NCBI GenBank assembly: GCA_022376515.1
Contig: WTXI01000016.1
Coordinates: forward strand, 434,001 to 498,000
Source of the DNA: Lactifluus volemus
Lineage: Eukaryota > Basidiomycota > Agaricomycetes > Russulales > Russulaceae
Direction of reading: 5' to 3'
Length of the DNA stretch: 64,000 nt
Shown: positions 1 to 14,206 of the stretch, in pieces
How positions within the stretch are numbered: position 1 is the stretch's first letter
Layout of the letters: each line of letters starts with the position of its first letter
Position numbers and translations under genes: made by a program
The notes under the pieces: model-generated
Seen by the model: the letters and a program-made list of their open reading frames with translations, nothing else
The model's database searches: none
What the model was told of the DNA's origin: nothing

Positions 1-985
1 CTCCTCGATGAGAGTCCTGCGGGTAGCTTCGGAGTTGCTTGCATTCTTATTACTACGCTTGACGGCCTTTCTGAGAAGAGACGTTTGAGCAGACTCGAGC
101 ATCTTGCATGCCTTCGAGCGACGATTATACAGGTCGGGCATATCCCCAAGATTACGATTTATCCAAACTTTGCGAACTCCACCTGGCAGGTGGCTGAAGA
201 GACCGGTAAGGGCAGATTCAGAGATATATTTGGGCGGAATTCCCATAACCAGAAGAGTGCAAGCTTGAGCGGTGGAGGAGTGCGCGGGGCTGACAAGATG
301 ATGCTGGCGTACGCGAACGTAATGTGCCATCTCATATTTGATATTCCACCATATCCATACTACGGCGAGAGAATATATTGAGAGTCATCACAAGGGTGTG
401 AGGTGAGCTCCGGGACTTACTCGTGAGAATCCAGGTGACAATCAGCTGCCCCGCATACCGGGCCTGCTCAGTAGGCGCAACATTGCCAAAAATGAACTTG
501 TTGAGATCTGTATTACCAGCAACGCTCGTGTGGACGGAAGTGAGGGGGAGAAGAACTGCCCAAGACAGGAGCCAAATGGGGAGCATGACGCGGACCATCA
601 TGCGCAGGAAACGGACAAAAAAGTAGCAGTCCAGTCCATTGATATTCTTAATCATGCGATAATCCGCATTATATACGGAAAAAATCCATCCAAAGAAGCG
701 AGGTGATAATGGTTCCTGTCGCTTCCTACACGAGGATAAGGACGGGACAGACAGGGTAAAGTGTGGAAATGCGCACGCTTCAAAAACAGATAAACTCCTT
801 GGTTCATAAATGAGCCGAAAGTAACGTCGCACAACGGTGAACGCTGTGATCTCAACAGCTGCGATAGCTGAATTTAGAACCAACGACGTCAGAAAAGTCT
901 TGGTCGAGGCGGTAGTTGATCCACTGAGATTGGACCTGCGACAAAATGAGAAGTGGTCCCACAGAAATACCAGTAAAGCGTACAT
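1..985 (-). CDS. CSC1/OSCA-like calcium-permeable stress-gated channel (DUF221), 5' part
   Basis: N-terminal part of a CSC1/RSN1-like multi-pass membrane channel; the gene runs off the left edge. Exon 1 reads from a Met at 985 with a first TM helix (TFLTSLVLNSAIAAVEITAF), then VRRYFRLIYEPRS. A frame-neutral 51 bp GTGCGC..TAG intron near 725-775 probably lies before KRQEPLSPRFF. Next come NADYRMIKNINGLDCYFFVRF, further TM helices and GNTDLNKFIFGNV. A GTAAGT..CCGTAG intron (about 365-422) leads into WIWWNIKYEMAHYVRVRQHH and the cytosolic PHM7 domain (LLVMGIPPKYISESAL) up to position 1. In the family this is the N-terminal TM block followed by the cytosolic RRM-like region; members conduct cations under osmotic or mechanical stress. 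The exact start codon is uncertain because a short intron could lie just after the Met. Confidence 0.85.
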
Positions 986-2086
986 TTCAGAGTGTGAAAG
1001 TGGGACGATGACAAAAGGGGGGTAATGGGGATTTGGGTAATCTGACCAAAGGTTTATAGGTCATTGGAATAATTGGAGCCATTGTGGCATCCAACCAACC
1101 AAGTCGCCACTTGCCTAATTGGAACCTCCCCGACTTGTGACGTCATTGACAAGACTGTCTTGGCCTCAATGGTCTCATCCACCGTACCAAATTTCTCATA
1201 TTCTAAGCTAGTCACAGCACAGAGCTTTCCTTTCACGACGTCAGTGACTCATTCACGCATCCGAGTCATCACTTCGTTTCAAAAGCTCTCAGGGCTGACC
1301 TGGCATCGTAAAGCGAGTGATAAATAGGTTCATGTGGAATCCTCAGATCATGTTCAACCCCATCACAGCTTTTCATTTTCCAGAGTTGTAACAGTTTCCA
1401 TACTTGAGGGTCGCATTTTCACAGCCTTATAAATGCTTCAAGTTTTTGCCGACTCTGTCCTGGAAATCTCGCCACCGGCAACTGGACCCATATCAGCGAT
1501 ATTAGCGGTGCCTCCACGTATGACTGCCACAGTTCACGTTGGCTGCTAGCTCCCGACCAATGATCATGTAAATAAAAACACCAAAGAGACGCTCCTGGAT
1601 AAATCTGACTGACGTCTTAGTTACTATTAGGAACTTATTTGGTGGTGCTGTCACCCCGAAACACTACCAAAAGACCAGCTGGCGCCCCGTTGGTTTCTGT
1701 ATCCAGTTACGAGGGCATAGACCATTTGTTGCCAATGATACGTGTTCAGTGATTCGTGACCAAATTAATGTCAAACACTTCCCTTTTTTTCGCCGATAGC
1801 GGCGTGTTCCCAATATTTGCAAGTGCAAATTCTGAGAATGCTTCTATCCAGCATGGCCAACTCTCTTGTATATGTCGGGCTAGGAACTCACCTAATGAGG
1901 AAGCACCCTCTTCCAACTCGCACACATACCTTAATACGCGCATGAAGACTAATTTATCCTCAAAACTTGCCTAAAGGAGTGACATAATAGGAAGGCGAAA
2001 AAGAAAATAACACCTGAAATGCAGTGTTCGGGCACAAAAAAATGGCCCATCCAGATGACATGCCGTGTGTCCCAAGCGTGATCTCA
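986..2086. other. Intergenic region, possible transposon relic
   Basis: No convincing gene. Short ORFs on both strands have no recognisable motif. The minus-strand ORF at 1746-1943 (segment SWPCWIEAFSEFALA) vaguely resembles the end of a retroelement integrase core but ends at a stop and has no neighbours of that type. Confidence 0.4.
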
Positions 2087-2750
2087 TTACTCGTGCCCTT
2101 GCTTGAGACTGGTATAGTGGCCGCTTCCCTTCTTAGGCGTCGTACGGCTCTCAACAACCTGCCCTAAAATGCTCATATCTACTGGAGTGACGATAACTTC
2201 CGGGACGGTAGATGGCGAGCACACGAGCGGAGGAGTCCCTATGCCTATGGATGAAGGCGAGGACGAAGTCGAAGACGAGAGCGAGGGCGAGAACGGGGGC
2301 GGGTGCGATGGTGACGAACCACGGAAGTGACTCAGGGCTGGCGGCGGGCGTGTAATGCGCAGATCAAACCGTCCGTAGCGCGCGATCATCTGAGGCGTCG
2401 TCGGGGGCGGATGCGGGCGCAAACCAAACAACGATCGTACGGATGCCAAGATAGACCGTTTGACCTGATGCGTTGTTACAGTTCTAGCACTGGGGCGCCT
2501 TTGGATCATTGGGTAGATGTAGCAACAAAGAAATGCTGCGATCGCGATGCAGCCCATGACTATGACAGTTACTATGACGGGTGTGGGTATCAGGGACCAC
2601 GTTAAGCCCTAGTACAAGGAAATAGCACGCACCATCGAGTGGACTTAGTGGAGGGAAGCGGACATAGAAGATCTCGCCGCTGGTGTCTGGTCCGACAGGG
2701 TACAAAGTATCTGGATTTGCTAGGCGGTCGGCATCCTTAGAGAGCTCCAT
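2087..2750 (-). CDS. Small single-pass membrane protein, hypothetical
   Basis: I do not recognise this family. A Met at 2750 opens a short polar N-terminus (MELSKDADRLANPDTLYPVG). An intron ending TTGTACTAG near 2613 then joins a hydrophobic segment (VIVTVIVMGCIAIAAFLCCY) that fits one TM helix. The C-terminal tail of about 130 residues is rich in Pro and Ser and ends at a stop at 2087. The intron donor is not certain (GTCCGC or GTGCGT), so the exact exon 1 end is open. Its 3' end lies away from SEC23 and its start faces the 3' end of SEC23. Confidence 0.5.
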
Positions 2751-5847
<3,097 letters not shown>

Positions 5848-8611
5848 TTTTCAAAACAAAAAAAAAAAAAGGTGATTGGGAATATTGGCGTGTACAGTAC
5901 AGAATTGCAAAGGACACGTCGCTTCTGATGGCACCGCCCGGAACAAACACCGACAAACAAATCACACCTGCTCTGCACGCCCACTCCACTTCCTCTGAAC
6001 CTCGAAATGACGTCTTTCCCTTCGTTCTAAATCTCCGCCGTTCGCCCACAATCGCACGCCGAATTCTCCAACATCCCTCCGTCCTCTGCGCCACTGCCAG
6101 GGTCATGACATCCTTGTGTTGACATTGCAACCGGTTACATACCACAACTTCCGCTTTCTTCGAGTTGTTTCATCATATCGATCGATGAAACGTGTTTTTC
6201 CAATTACCCATAAGCTACCCCATCCAAACGCTTGTTCCAAATATTCCTTTTTGTCCGTAAATCCGCTGATAGTGTCCTACTGATTTATCTCGAAGTCCTG
6301 CTCCACGCCGAGAAGCAGGCTCCACAATACCTGTGTTTGTGGCCAGCGCTCCGTGAGTCACGCACATACAAATATTCTAATACATAAAGCAATACGCAAC
6401 GCACTATAATTATTCGTGTACGGCAAGCTACAAGTATTGGTGGTACGGTGCTGGCCTGTGCGCAGCACGAAATTTAAACATTATGTTATCATTGTTATGG
6501 TTACTCGGGACATTCCAGCCTCGCCGTTGATTTTGTCTCCACTTGGTCGGGTCAGGGTCGTTTCCATTCTAATTGACTGTCTCAATTCGAGCCTGTTCAC
6601 TGATCAAAATGAGTATATTCTGCTCGTCGTCTGCACAAATGCTCCACAATTGATGTCTTGTGATTTCGCTACTTTCCGGACCCAGTAAGAGTAGCAGTCC
6701 GGCGCCAATCTCACCAGGAAAGGCGTGTATGACACCCCTGTGGCATACTTAGCATGTATTCGTCTTCCTGGGGCCTTAGCGCCACACTCTTCTCTCTGCG
6801 TCATGATGTCACGAAGCCGCCAACATGGCGTGAGCCTAAAGTCAAAGCAGACCAATGCTATACCCCGTTTGAGTGGAACCTCTTCTCCAAGCAAAGTCTA
6901 AGACATTTGAAAAGAAATACGAAAACTTTGCTCAGGGATGTTGGTCCTTCCTTGACTGGACTGGTCTTTATGGAGTTTGCTGATCCCTGATCCACGCTCA
7001 CGTGCCTGGCTCCACTTGATTTCGATTCTCACGCTTATGTAAGCTAATGTACGACATGGATCGCGTGATGCACCAGGCGTGCAGTAACAAGTGATGCTAG
7101 CTGCCAACAGGCGCATTCCCTGGCCAGGGACGGTTTATCGCTCCACAGATAGATACGCCCCAAATACTATACATTCGGTATGATGTGGGTTCTTCCACTG
7201 GGGCGCTTATGCATAGCACGCTCCACCTTTGTCGCATATGGCGCTGTCGTCATACCAAGCCGGTTAAAAACTGACGTTCGAACCAGTTCGCTATCCAAAC
7301 AACAACCCAACTCTCGGCTCTGGAACTGGAAGAAGTGGGACCTTCTCAAAGATTGTCCATTATTCTAAGAACGGAGATGTCCGTGAACTCCACCGCGCCT
7401 GCCAGTGCAGGTGGGCGCCCGTACTGATCATGTTAGTATTTTTTTTTCCCCATCCCACCTTGTCTGATACAGCACAATGTTCAGATTCTTCTGTACGCAA
7501 TTCTCCCTTTCCAAGCACTCCCAGATTTCCCATGGGTCTGGGCGTTTTTGTACCCCATCTGGACAATTATTGTTGCGGGGCTTCAATGTTTCCGGCTTTG
7601 CTGTATCCTTTGACCATATCATAATATCTCTTTCGAATGGAATTTCCACTAATAGTCACTACCACACCCACGTCTGACCCGGAGGATTGGGGTGTTTGCG
7701 ATCCCATATATCCCATTCTGGCTGTGTTAGCTGACTTTCAAGCTGTTGTATTGCTTGACGTACGCTGGTCACCTCGTGTTTTCCCTTACTAGAACCGATT
7801 CGAGTGGAGCCTGGAGGTTAACCAGCGCCGTGTGTCGTCTATGAACTATGAATCTCACTCCCCCCATATTCTATTGTCCTTACGAATAATGAAGCGCCTT
7901 TACAGATTGAACTGCAAGCTGCGAGTCGTGCGGTCCAAAGGGTAGTGACCAGAGGTATGGGGAAAGGGTCGATGATTTTATCTGCAAATATCATACTTCT
8001 TTCTTTCCCGGTCATCAAATAATTTATCTGTCCACTTCTCCAAGATCACGGTTTGATGTAAAAAACACGCAGACTGAGGGCTGGTCATCTCCTGATAAAT
8101 CAGGCCAGATCTATTGCCTAGTGTGCACAGTCCAGAAGGACCCCCTACGAGAATGAGGTGAAGGTATTACCCAGCGGTGCTCAGATCAATTCCAAGTTCC
8201 GTGTAACCCACCACCCACGGGGTGGGGGGCATCCCAATGATCTCACACTTTGTATAAATTGTAAGATTGGCGATTCTCGGGAAGAGCATATATAAATGTA
8301 GGCGACCTGGGACGGCGGAATACTATCTAATACTGCAGCTGCATGCCCACTTGTCGGGCACTCGGCGGTGCCGTGAAAAGCTTGGCTTTATTGGTGCATA
8401 ACGGCGACGACCGTTAACGTCATTTCCGGAGTCCTTAATCCACCTTGTGCCCTAGTGTTGGGGCCCTCTTCGAAACTGATGCGTTAAAGAACGAGCAGAC
8501 TGAGCACGGAAAGAAGCATTAACCGGCTGCGATAAGAGAAGCTCCACAGGTTCACAAGCCGCAGTAGGGCTTGGTGATTTTAATACTTGAACACGAGACA
8601 GAACCAGCTGA

Positions 8612-8848
8612 TCAGATGAGGCCTAACAATAGTAAACCCCGTGAGCACGCATAGTCTATCAACTGGACGCCTTGTGGGGCCTGAGGCGGGTCCGTGCGCT
8701 CCTCGAGTTGAACGACGACGATTTCCAAGTAGAGTCCGAGGAACGCCAGAACCCAGGGTGCCGGCGAATAGCGGGCAATTCCGACCGTGACAGGAACACC
8801 GTCCATGTCATATCTGTCTGATACAATACCAAGAGTTTTGCTGCGCAT
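8612..8848 (-). CDS. Possible small membrane protein or gene fragment
   Basis: A 78-codon ORF with coding-like composition. It has a charged N-terminus (MRSKTLGIVSDRYDMDGVPV), one hydrophobic stretch (PAPWVLAFLGLYLEIVVVQL) that could be a TM helix, and an acidic/Pro tail. I recognise no family and cannot tie in flanking exons. It may be a real small gene, the remnant of a larger one, or chance. Confidence 0.25.
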   Translation of the reverse strand: MRSKTLGIVSDRYDMDGVPVTVGIARYSPAPWVLAFLGLYLEIVVVQLEERTDPPQAPQGVQLIDYACSRGLLLLGLI

Positions 8849-9539
8849 TTCGACAACAAGACCCGCAGTTAGGCCAAGACCGCACTAGTCACTGATCAAT
8901 CTACTTTGTGGAAGAATGAGGGTCTCAAGTGATGCTAACCTGTTAACCGTGTCGTCACGGCCTTGTCACAAAATATACACAAACACAGCACACAGAGAGG
9001 CAGTTGAGTCACACACACTACGTACCTTTAACATGGGTGCTCAGCTTCAGTTGCCATTAGACTACCCCGAATACGAATTTTGATTGGCTTTGACAGCGAA
9101 CATGTGGTCCGAACCTTGGTCAATGGAAGAAAAAGGGGTGAGCCATCATCACGGACAACTATTATAATATTTTCATATCCTCATAGCACCCTGAAAAATT
9201 GGGCCGTACTCGAGGCGCTTACTCAAGGCCTCGGGGGCACAAGGTGAGGGGACATCCACTATGATACCTCAAGGAGAAGTACAAGAACATTCCATAATAC
9301 ACTCATTGGGAACGAATATGTGGAATTTGCGGCCAAAAGTGCGCCTTTCTCATATTTTTGGGAGCGCACTGAGGGTGAGTGCAAGGTGTGATCACGTTAC
9401 GGACCTTACGGACCCGATCAAAGTTAGCGCGCCTTTGCTCGGGGTCCTTAAAGCGCGCAATTAGGCCTAAATATACCTCCAGTGTTCCCCCCCGCACCAG
9501 CCCACCACAACCACCCTCGCTCGCCCTTAGGCGAGTGCG

Positions 9540-9725
9540 GTCCTTGCCTCTTTTCGTTATCCCTTAATACTTTACTTCTCTTTTTCCGTCACGATTTCCT
9601 TTTATTCCCTCATCCCCTTCCTTTGAGCTTAGCCCTCTTTCTCTCACCTTATACACTCGTCCATCTCTCCACAACCGCTCTCGCTCTCTATGCACCGCTT
9701 CCCTTCTCGCTTCTGTCCATTGCTC
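9540..9725 (+). promoter_or_regulatory. Pyrimidine-rich leader/promoter tract
   Basis: The plus strand is dominated by C and T in runs (TCTTTCTCTC, CTCTCGCTCTC and similar). Such CT tracts often lie just upstream of transcription starts in well-expressed fungal genes. It precedes the ATG at 9890 by about 165 bp. The role is inferred from composition and position only. Confidence 0.4.
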
Positions 9726-9889
9726 GACCCACTTGAAGAGTTTCCACTCGTCGTTCCCTTTCCAGAGGCGCATCTACATTCCAGGTACTCTTGTCGTCCT
9801 CTCATACTTGCCCCCATCTCATAGCTGATGTCTCCCCAAGTGAGCCTGGCGCTCTGGGCCTTTTCAATGAAACACCCAGCACCACCGAC

Positions 9890-10548
9890 ATGTCTCTTCC
9901 CACTCCTAGCGTTCCGGTCTTTACCGTCTTCACTGAGTAAGTCATTCATGTCTTGGGTCCCTTGAGCACTTGGGATGACCTCCGACAAGGGTTCCGACCC
10001 CCACCCAGGTCCATTACGACGCCCTCGTATCGCAATCAGAGGTCATTCAGCCTCCGCCAGCGCCTCTGATTAAAGATATGGACTCATTCTCTGAGGGGAC
10101 GGCTCAAGGAAGCTTCGACTTCACCTTGTGCTCCGACTCTGCCGATACTCAAGTTCCTCCATCCGTTGCCTTCTCCCCTGGCCATCCCACACTCTCCATC
10201 GAAATTTGGCGTGATGATGTAGTTCGCAGTACCGCTGTTGACTGTGAGGAATGGCTCCCCCGCAGTAGTGACGATAGGCACATCTTCGAGGTGAGGCTTC
10301 TATTCCTAGGACAGTCGGCATCGCTGAGGATCTGGGTTTTTAAGGAGCCCGCGACCAAACGTCGTCGTCTCTCAATCTTGCCAGCGGGGGACGAGGAGGG
10401 ACCAATGACGGCGCCTCCTGGCGGGCGCTCTCAATCTCTGCCGCCAATCAGCTTTTGCCTCATGCGGGATGGCGATGACTCTGACAGTCTCGCTCTCCCC
10501 CTTACTCCGGTGCCCAGTCCGTGCTCTGCTCCTCCTACCTTAGCATAG
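9890..10548 (+). CDS. Hypothetical Ser/Pro-rich protein with basic KRRRL motif
   Basis: I do not recognise this family. The ATG at 9890 has a good context and opens MSLPTPSVPVFTVFTE, directly followed by a GTAAGT donor. The main body is a long ORF to 10548 (SGSFDFTL-like stretch, SIEIWRDDVV, then TKRRRLSILPAGDEEG and a Pro-rich tail). An in-frame 54 bp GTGAGG..TTTTAAG segment near 10291-10344 is probably an intron, which would join HIFE to EPATKRRRL. The joint between exon 1 and the main ORF does not hold frame with the obvious acceptor (CACCCAG near 10008): either another splice site is used or one base is missing. KRRRL could be a nuclear signal (inference). Confidence 0.5.
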
Positions 10549-11111
10549 TGGACACTGCTATCAGTAGGTCTTATCACCAGTTCATGGCTCTCAGAACGCT
10601 AAAGCGCATAACCTTCCTTTAGTCTGTCACCATCATATAACAAGCGGGCTGGATTCTCTTTGACGACACTCCTAACAGAAGAACGTTCTTTTTACCGCTG
10701 TTTTGTGTACAACTAAGGGAATATCATGAAACATTCTCTACGATGTGCTATGTGCTTTATTAACTAGATATCCCACTGCACCTTTGCTTCTATTGCGGTG
10801 GAATAGACTAGACTTGCCGGATCAATGGATGGCTTAATTTGAATCAATCCCAACTACTAGTTACATATGATATGTCATCACTTATGCCATCCCCCTTCCT
10901 TTTTACTATTCCTGTATTTGGTTCCGCGCAAGGTCGCTCACGAATAATGACTCGCTTTCCTCCCGGTTCCGAGCCATGTGGGTGATTTTTTTCACCTCTC
11001 TGTATAAGGAATCATTGTCGCACGATCGATAGATGTGATTAAGATCTGTCAGTGTATGACAAACCACCGACAACCTTTTCAATATCCAAAGACAAGGACA
11101 AGGTCGAAATC
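10549..11111. other. Intergenic between hypothetical gene and NMD3
   Basis: AT-richer DNA with 3' flank of the upstream gene and the NMD3 promoter. No ORF of note and no clear motif. Confidence 0.5.
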
Positions 11112-13067
11112 ATGGATTTTGTACCAGCTCCTGCTGTACATAGAGTACTTTGTGCCGATTGTGGTGCGTTTAATGGCATGAACTATCCTTACACTTTACA
11201 ATCATCTCATGCCTGTCCTAGGGGATCCTATTGTGCCCAACTCTGCAAATCTGTGTGTAAACTGTCTCAGGAACACGTAAGTTCCTTCCTCTTCTTTGGC
11301 AATTTCCAACCTACATCGTGTGTCCAAAAGTGTCGACATCACTGAGGGCATCCCCAAGCAAGGTGTGCCTATCAATCCCTCTTTTGGGGAATTTGCACTA
11401 ACGGTAACTCTGCCACACAGCCTCCGTATCGTATTGCCGAAATTGCGAACGGTTCCTCGCACCTCCCACACAATGGATGATTGCGCGGCCAGAGTCCCAA
11501 GAACTACTTGCCATATGCCTTAAAAAGCTCAAGGGTTTGAATAGGGTACGGCTAACGGACGCGCACTTTATATGGACGGAACCCCACTCGAAGCGACTCA
11601 GAATATCGTTGACTATCCAAAAGGAGGTCTGTCGCCTGCATTTGGCAAACATGTTGTTCCGAAACACTCACCCGAATCACAGGTACTGACATCAACAGTT
11701 CTAGAACAAGTATTTGAGATCGAATATCTGGTTCAGCATGGGCAATGTCCCGACTGTACGAAACTGGCCGCAAAGAATACTTGGAAGGCCCTTGTTCAGG
11801 TTCGGCAGAAAGTTCCGCACAAGCGGACCTTCTTGTACCTTGAACAACTTATCCTAAAACATGGGGCGCAAAAAGATACAATTTCCTTGAAAGAGGTGAA
11901 GGACGGTCTGGATTTCTTCTACAGCCAACGGAGTCATGCCATAAAAATGGTGGAATTTCTATCTGGGGTCGTGCCAATCCGGTGAGCATCGCCACCCCCG
12001 ATCACAGCGGCATATACTTATCGGGATCTAGATCGAAGACGTCCGAGCGCCTGCTCTCTGCAGACACACATACGAATACCGCCAATTTCAAGTTCACGTA
12101 CTCTGTCGAGATTGTCCCCATATGTAAGGACGACCTAGTATGCTTACCACCCAAGCTCGCGCGGCAGCTAGGAAACATAGACCCTCTGACCCTTTGTACT
12201 CGGGTCGGCAACTCGCTCCATCTTCTTCACCCATCGACATTGCGATCGTGTGAAGTCATCGCCTCTACATACTGGCGTGCACCGTTCGATTCTCTTGCTG
12301 GTGTTTCGGACCTCGTCGAATTCACCGTTCTGGACATAGAGCCCTCCGGTCGTACGCACGGGAAATGGGTAATGGCAGATGCGCAGGTGGCAATGTCAGG
12401 CGCATTTCGCTCCACTGGAACGTATGAGGACGACCGCATGATGGACTACGAAACAGCCTCGTCGACGAATCAGATCTTCCACACACGGACGCACCTTGGT
12501 GGGATCCTGCAGCCTGGTGATGCAGCCCTGGGCTACCATTTGAGCAATACCAATTTCAACTCGGACGATTTTGCTAGTTTGCCACAGGACCGCATTCCTG
12601 ACGTCATCCTCGTGAGGAAGGCATACCCAAACCGTCGCAAGAAGAACAAGTCGCGAAATTGGCGGCTGCGGAGTATGGCGAAAGAAGAGGGCGAGGAGGG
12701 GGAAACTGGCGGCGGACGCGGCGCCGTGGGCCGCATGGGTGGTCGCGATCAGAAAAAGGTAGAGGAGGACTACGAACTCTTCCTGCGCGACCTTGAAGAA
12801 GACCCCGAAATGCGCGCCACGGTCATGCTCTACAAGGCAGACGGTATGAAACCGGGGAAGGCTGTGTCTCGAACCAATGATGTAAAAGCGCGGAAGAAAA
12901 CACAGCATGCGATGGACGTGGACGAAGTGCCGGTACCTGTACCTGTGCCAGCCCTGGAGGCAGAGACGGAAGAGGAGGAAGAGGCCGACTTCCCCGAGGT
13001 AAAACTTGAGGAATTGTTAGAAAACTTTGATGAGATGACACTTGGAGAGGAAGAGACACCTGAATAG
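11112..13067 (+). CDS. NMD3: 60S ribosomal subunit nuclear export adaptor Nmd3
   Basis: Nmd3 binds the nearly mature 60S subunit and recruits exportin Crm1 for nuclear export. Exons: MDFVPAPAVHRVLCADCG, then (after an intron ending GTCCTAG) DPIVPNSANLCVNCLRNT, then VDITEGIPKQ, then CRNCERFLAPPTQWMIARPE. The CxxC pairs of these exons form the family's zinc-binding N-terminus. The core continues with VRLTDAHFIWTEPHSKRLR, LEQVFEIEYLVQHGQCPDC and SQRSHAIKMVEFL, then the long last exon from about 12010 (YSVEIVPICKDDLVCLPPKL and an OB-like region). The C-terminus is acidic (ETEEEEEADFPEVKLEELLE) with a leucine-spaced LEELLENFDEMTLGEE stretch fitting the Crm1 export signal. Length of about 540 residues suits fungal Nmd3. 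All frames are open. Confidence 0.95.
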
Positions 13068-14206
13068 AACCCGGGCCGCGTATCCGAGTCTCTTTCTCGT
13101 CGTTTTGCGACTACGGAATTCGGTTTTCATGCGTAGTCTGCCTTTTTGTTTCGAGAAATCCATTTTTGTGGAGTGGAGTATTGATTAACAGGGCCCAGAA
13201 CACTGACAGACGCTTCTCAATTGAATTGCAATTGCAATTGGGTTGACTCGACAACCGCGACACGTGAGTGCTTCGATACGGACTTACTAAGTTATCTTGG
13301 CTACACAGTTCTCCGTCCTTTTGTATGACAGGTTCTACCAGTCCTAGAACCAGACTGCCAGACTGTAGCAGAGGTGAGAGAAACATGCCTTGATCTCAGC
13401 TGTCCTCTGTACTTACAAGGACAGCTGATTTCAGAGCCAAGAATAGAACTACTCGTCCCAGAGGCCAGAGCTGGCAGAACCAGAATGGGACAGAGTTGAA
13501 CGTTCAGTTTATCTCTGCCCATTCTGGTTCTCTGCAGTTCTTAACAGAACTTCCGCAGCATCATGATCCACCACATGTACAGTGATCTTACGTTGCGTGA
13601 ACGTACTACATGCCAGTGCGTGTGGCATTTTCAATCCGAGTTGGTGCACTCACTTAACAAATCATCACAGTGCGATGCCTACCCCGGCGGAAACTAAAGA
13701 TATAGCTCCACTTTGAGAAAAAAAGACGAAGGGAAATTTTTCAAGATGGAATAAGTCACCTTGAGTTTCCAAAAATGTACTTTTATTAATAAGTTGTTTC
13801 GACATGATTTCTGTGCCAAAATCCAACTGTCAGGCATCTGGCGGACTGTAGTCTAAAGGGGTCAGAATGACTGCAGGAAGGCATGGTCATGATGCGCCTG
13901 TCCCCCACCAGCCATTCCACTCGAAGTAGAGGAACGGAACGGGCCGGGTCTAGACAGTCTACGTAGAACGTGTCAACCTGACAAAAATGTCAGTGCCTTG
14001 AGCCCTTGAGTTGCAAAAATGTGGACACCACCTGACTACCCTCAAGCCTCAACCTATCGTATATTCATCTGAATCATCTCACGTCCTGTTGTCCGTGTAA
14101 GCCACAGTTGGCATGTGCGCGTGATCGATAAGCGGTCACGTGATGTTGCTTGACGCGCCAGTTATTCCTTTGTGTTTGTTCGTTCGTGGATGTGCTGCTT
14201 GAAATC
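13068..14206. other. Intergenic between NMD3 and separase
   Basis: No supportable gene. It holds an inverted repeat at 13477-13530 (listed separately) and other repeats of the CCAGACTG/AGAACCAG type around 13330-13480. The separase promoter has no obvious TATA element. Confidence 0.5.
13477..13530. repeat. Imperfect inverted repeat (hairpin)
   Basis: The left arm 13477-13495 (GAACCAGAATGGG then ACAGAG) is complementary to the right arm 13513-13530 (CTCTGCCCATTCTGGTTC) with one bulged base. The 17-base loop contains the palindrome GAACGTTC. It lies downstream of NMD3, where it could act at transcript ends or be a small foldback element; neither is shown. Confidence 0.7.

Larger units (their letters stand above)
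5848..9889. other. Long region with no confident gene
   Basis: About 4 kb without a supportable multi-exon gene. It contains the SEC23 upstream region with a 13-base A run near 5864. Short ORFs at 6604-6894(-), 7167-7349(-) and 7428-7649(-) have no recognisable motif. A minus-strand ORF is listed separately at 8612-8848. From about 9540 to 9725 the plus strand is strongly pyrimidine rich, resembling the leader of an active basidiomycete gene and preceding the ATG at 9890. Confidence 0.5.

Noticed and set aside
9482..9736. Plus-strand ORF in the CT-rich tract
   Set aside because: Low-complexity Leu/Ser/Phe product of a pyrimidine tract; better explained as leader sequence.
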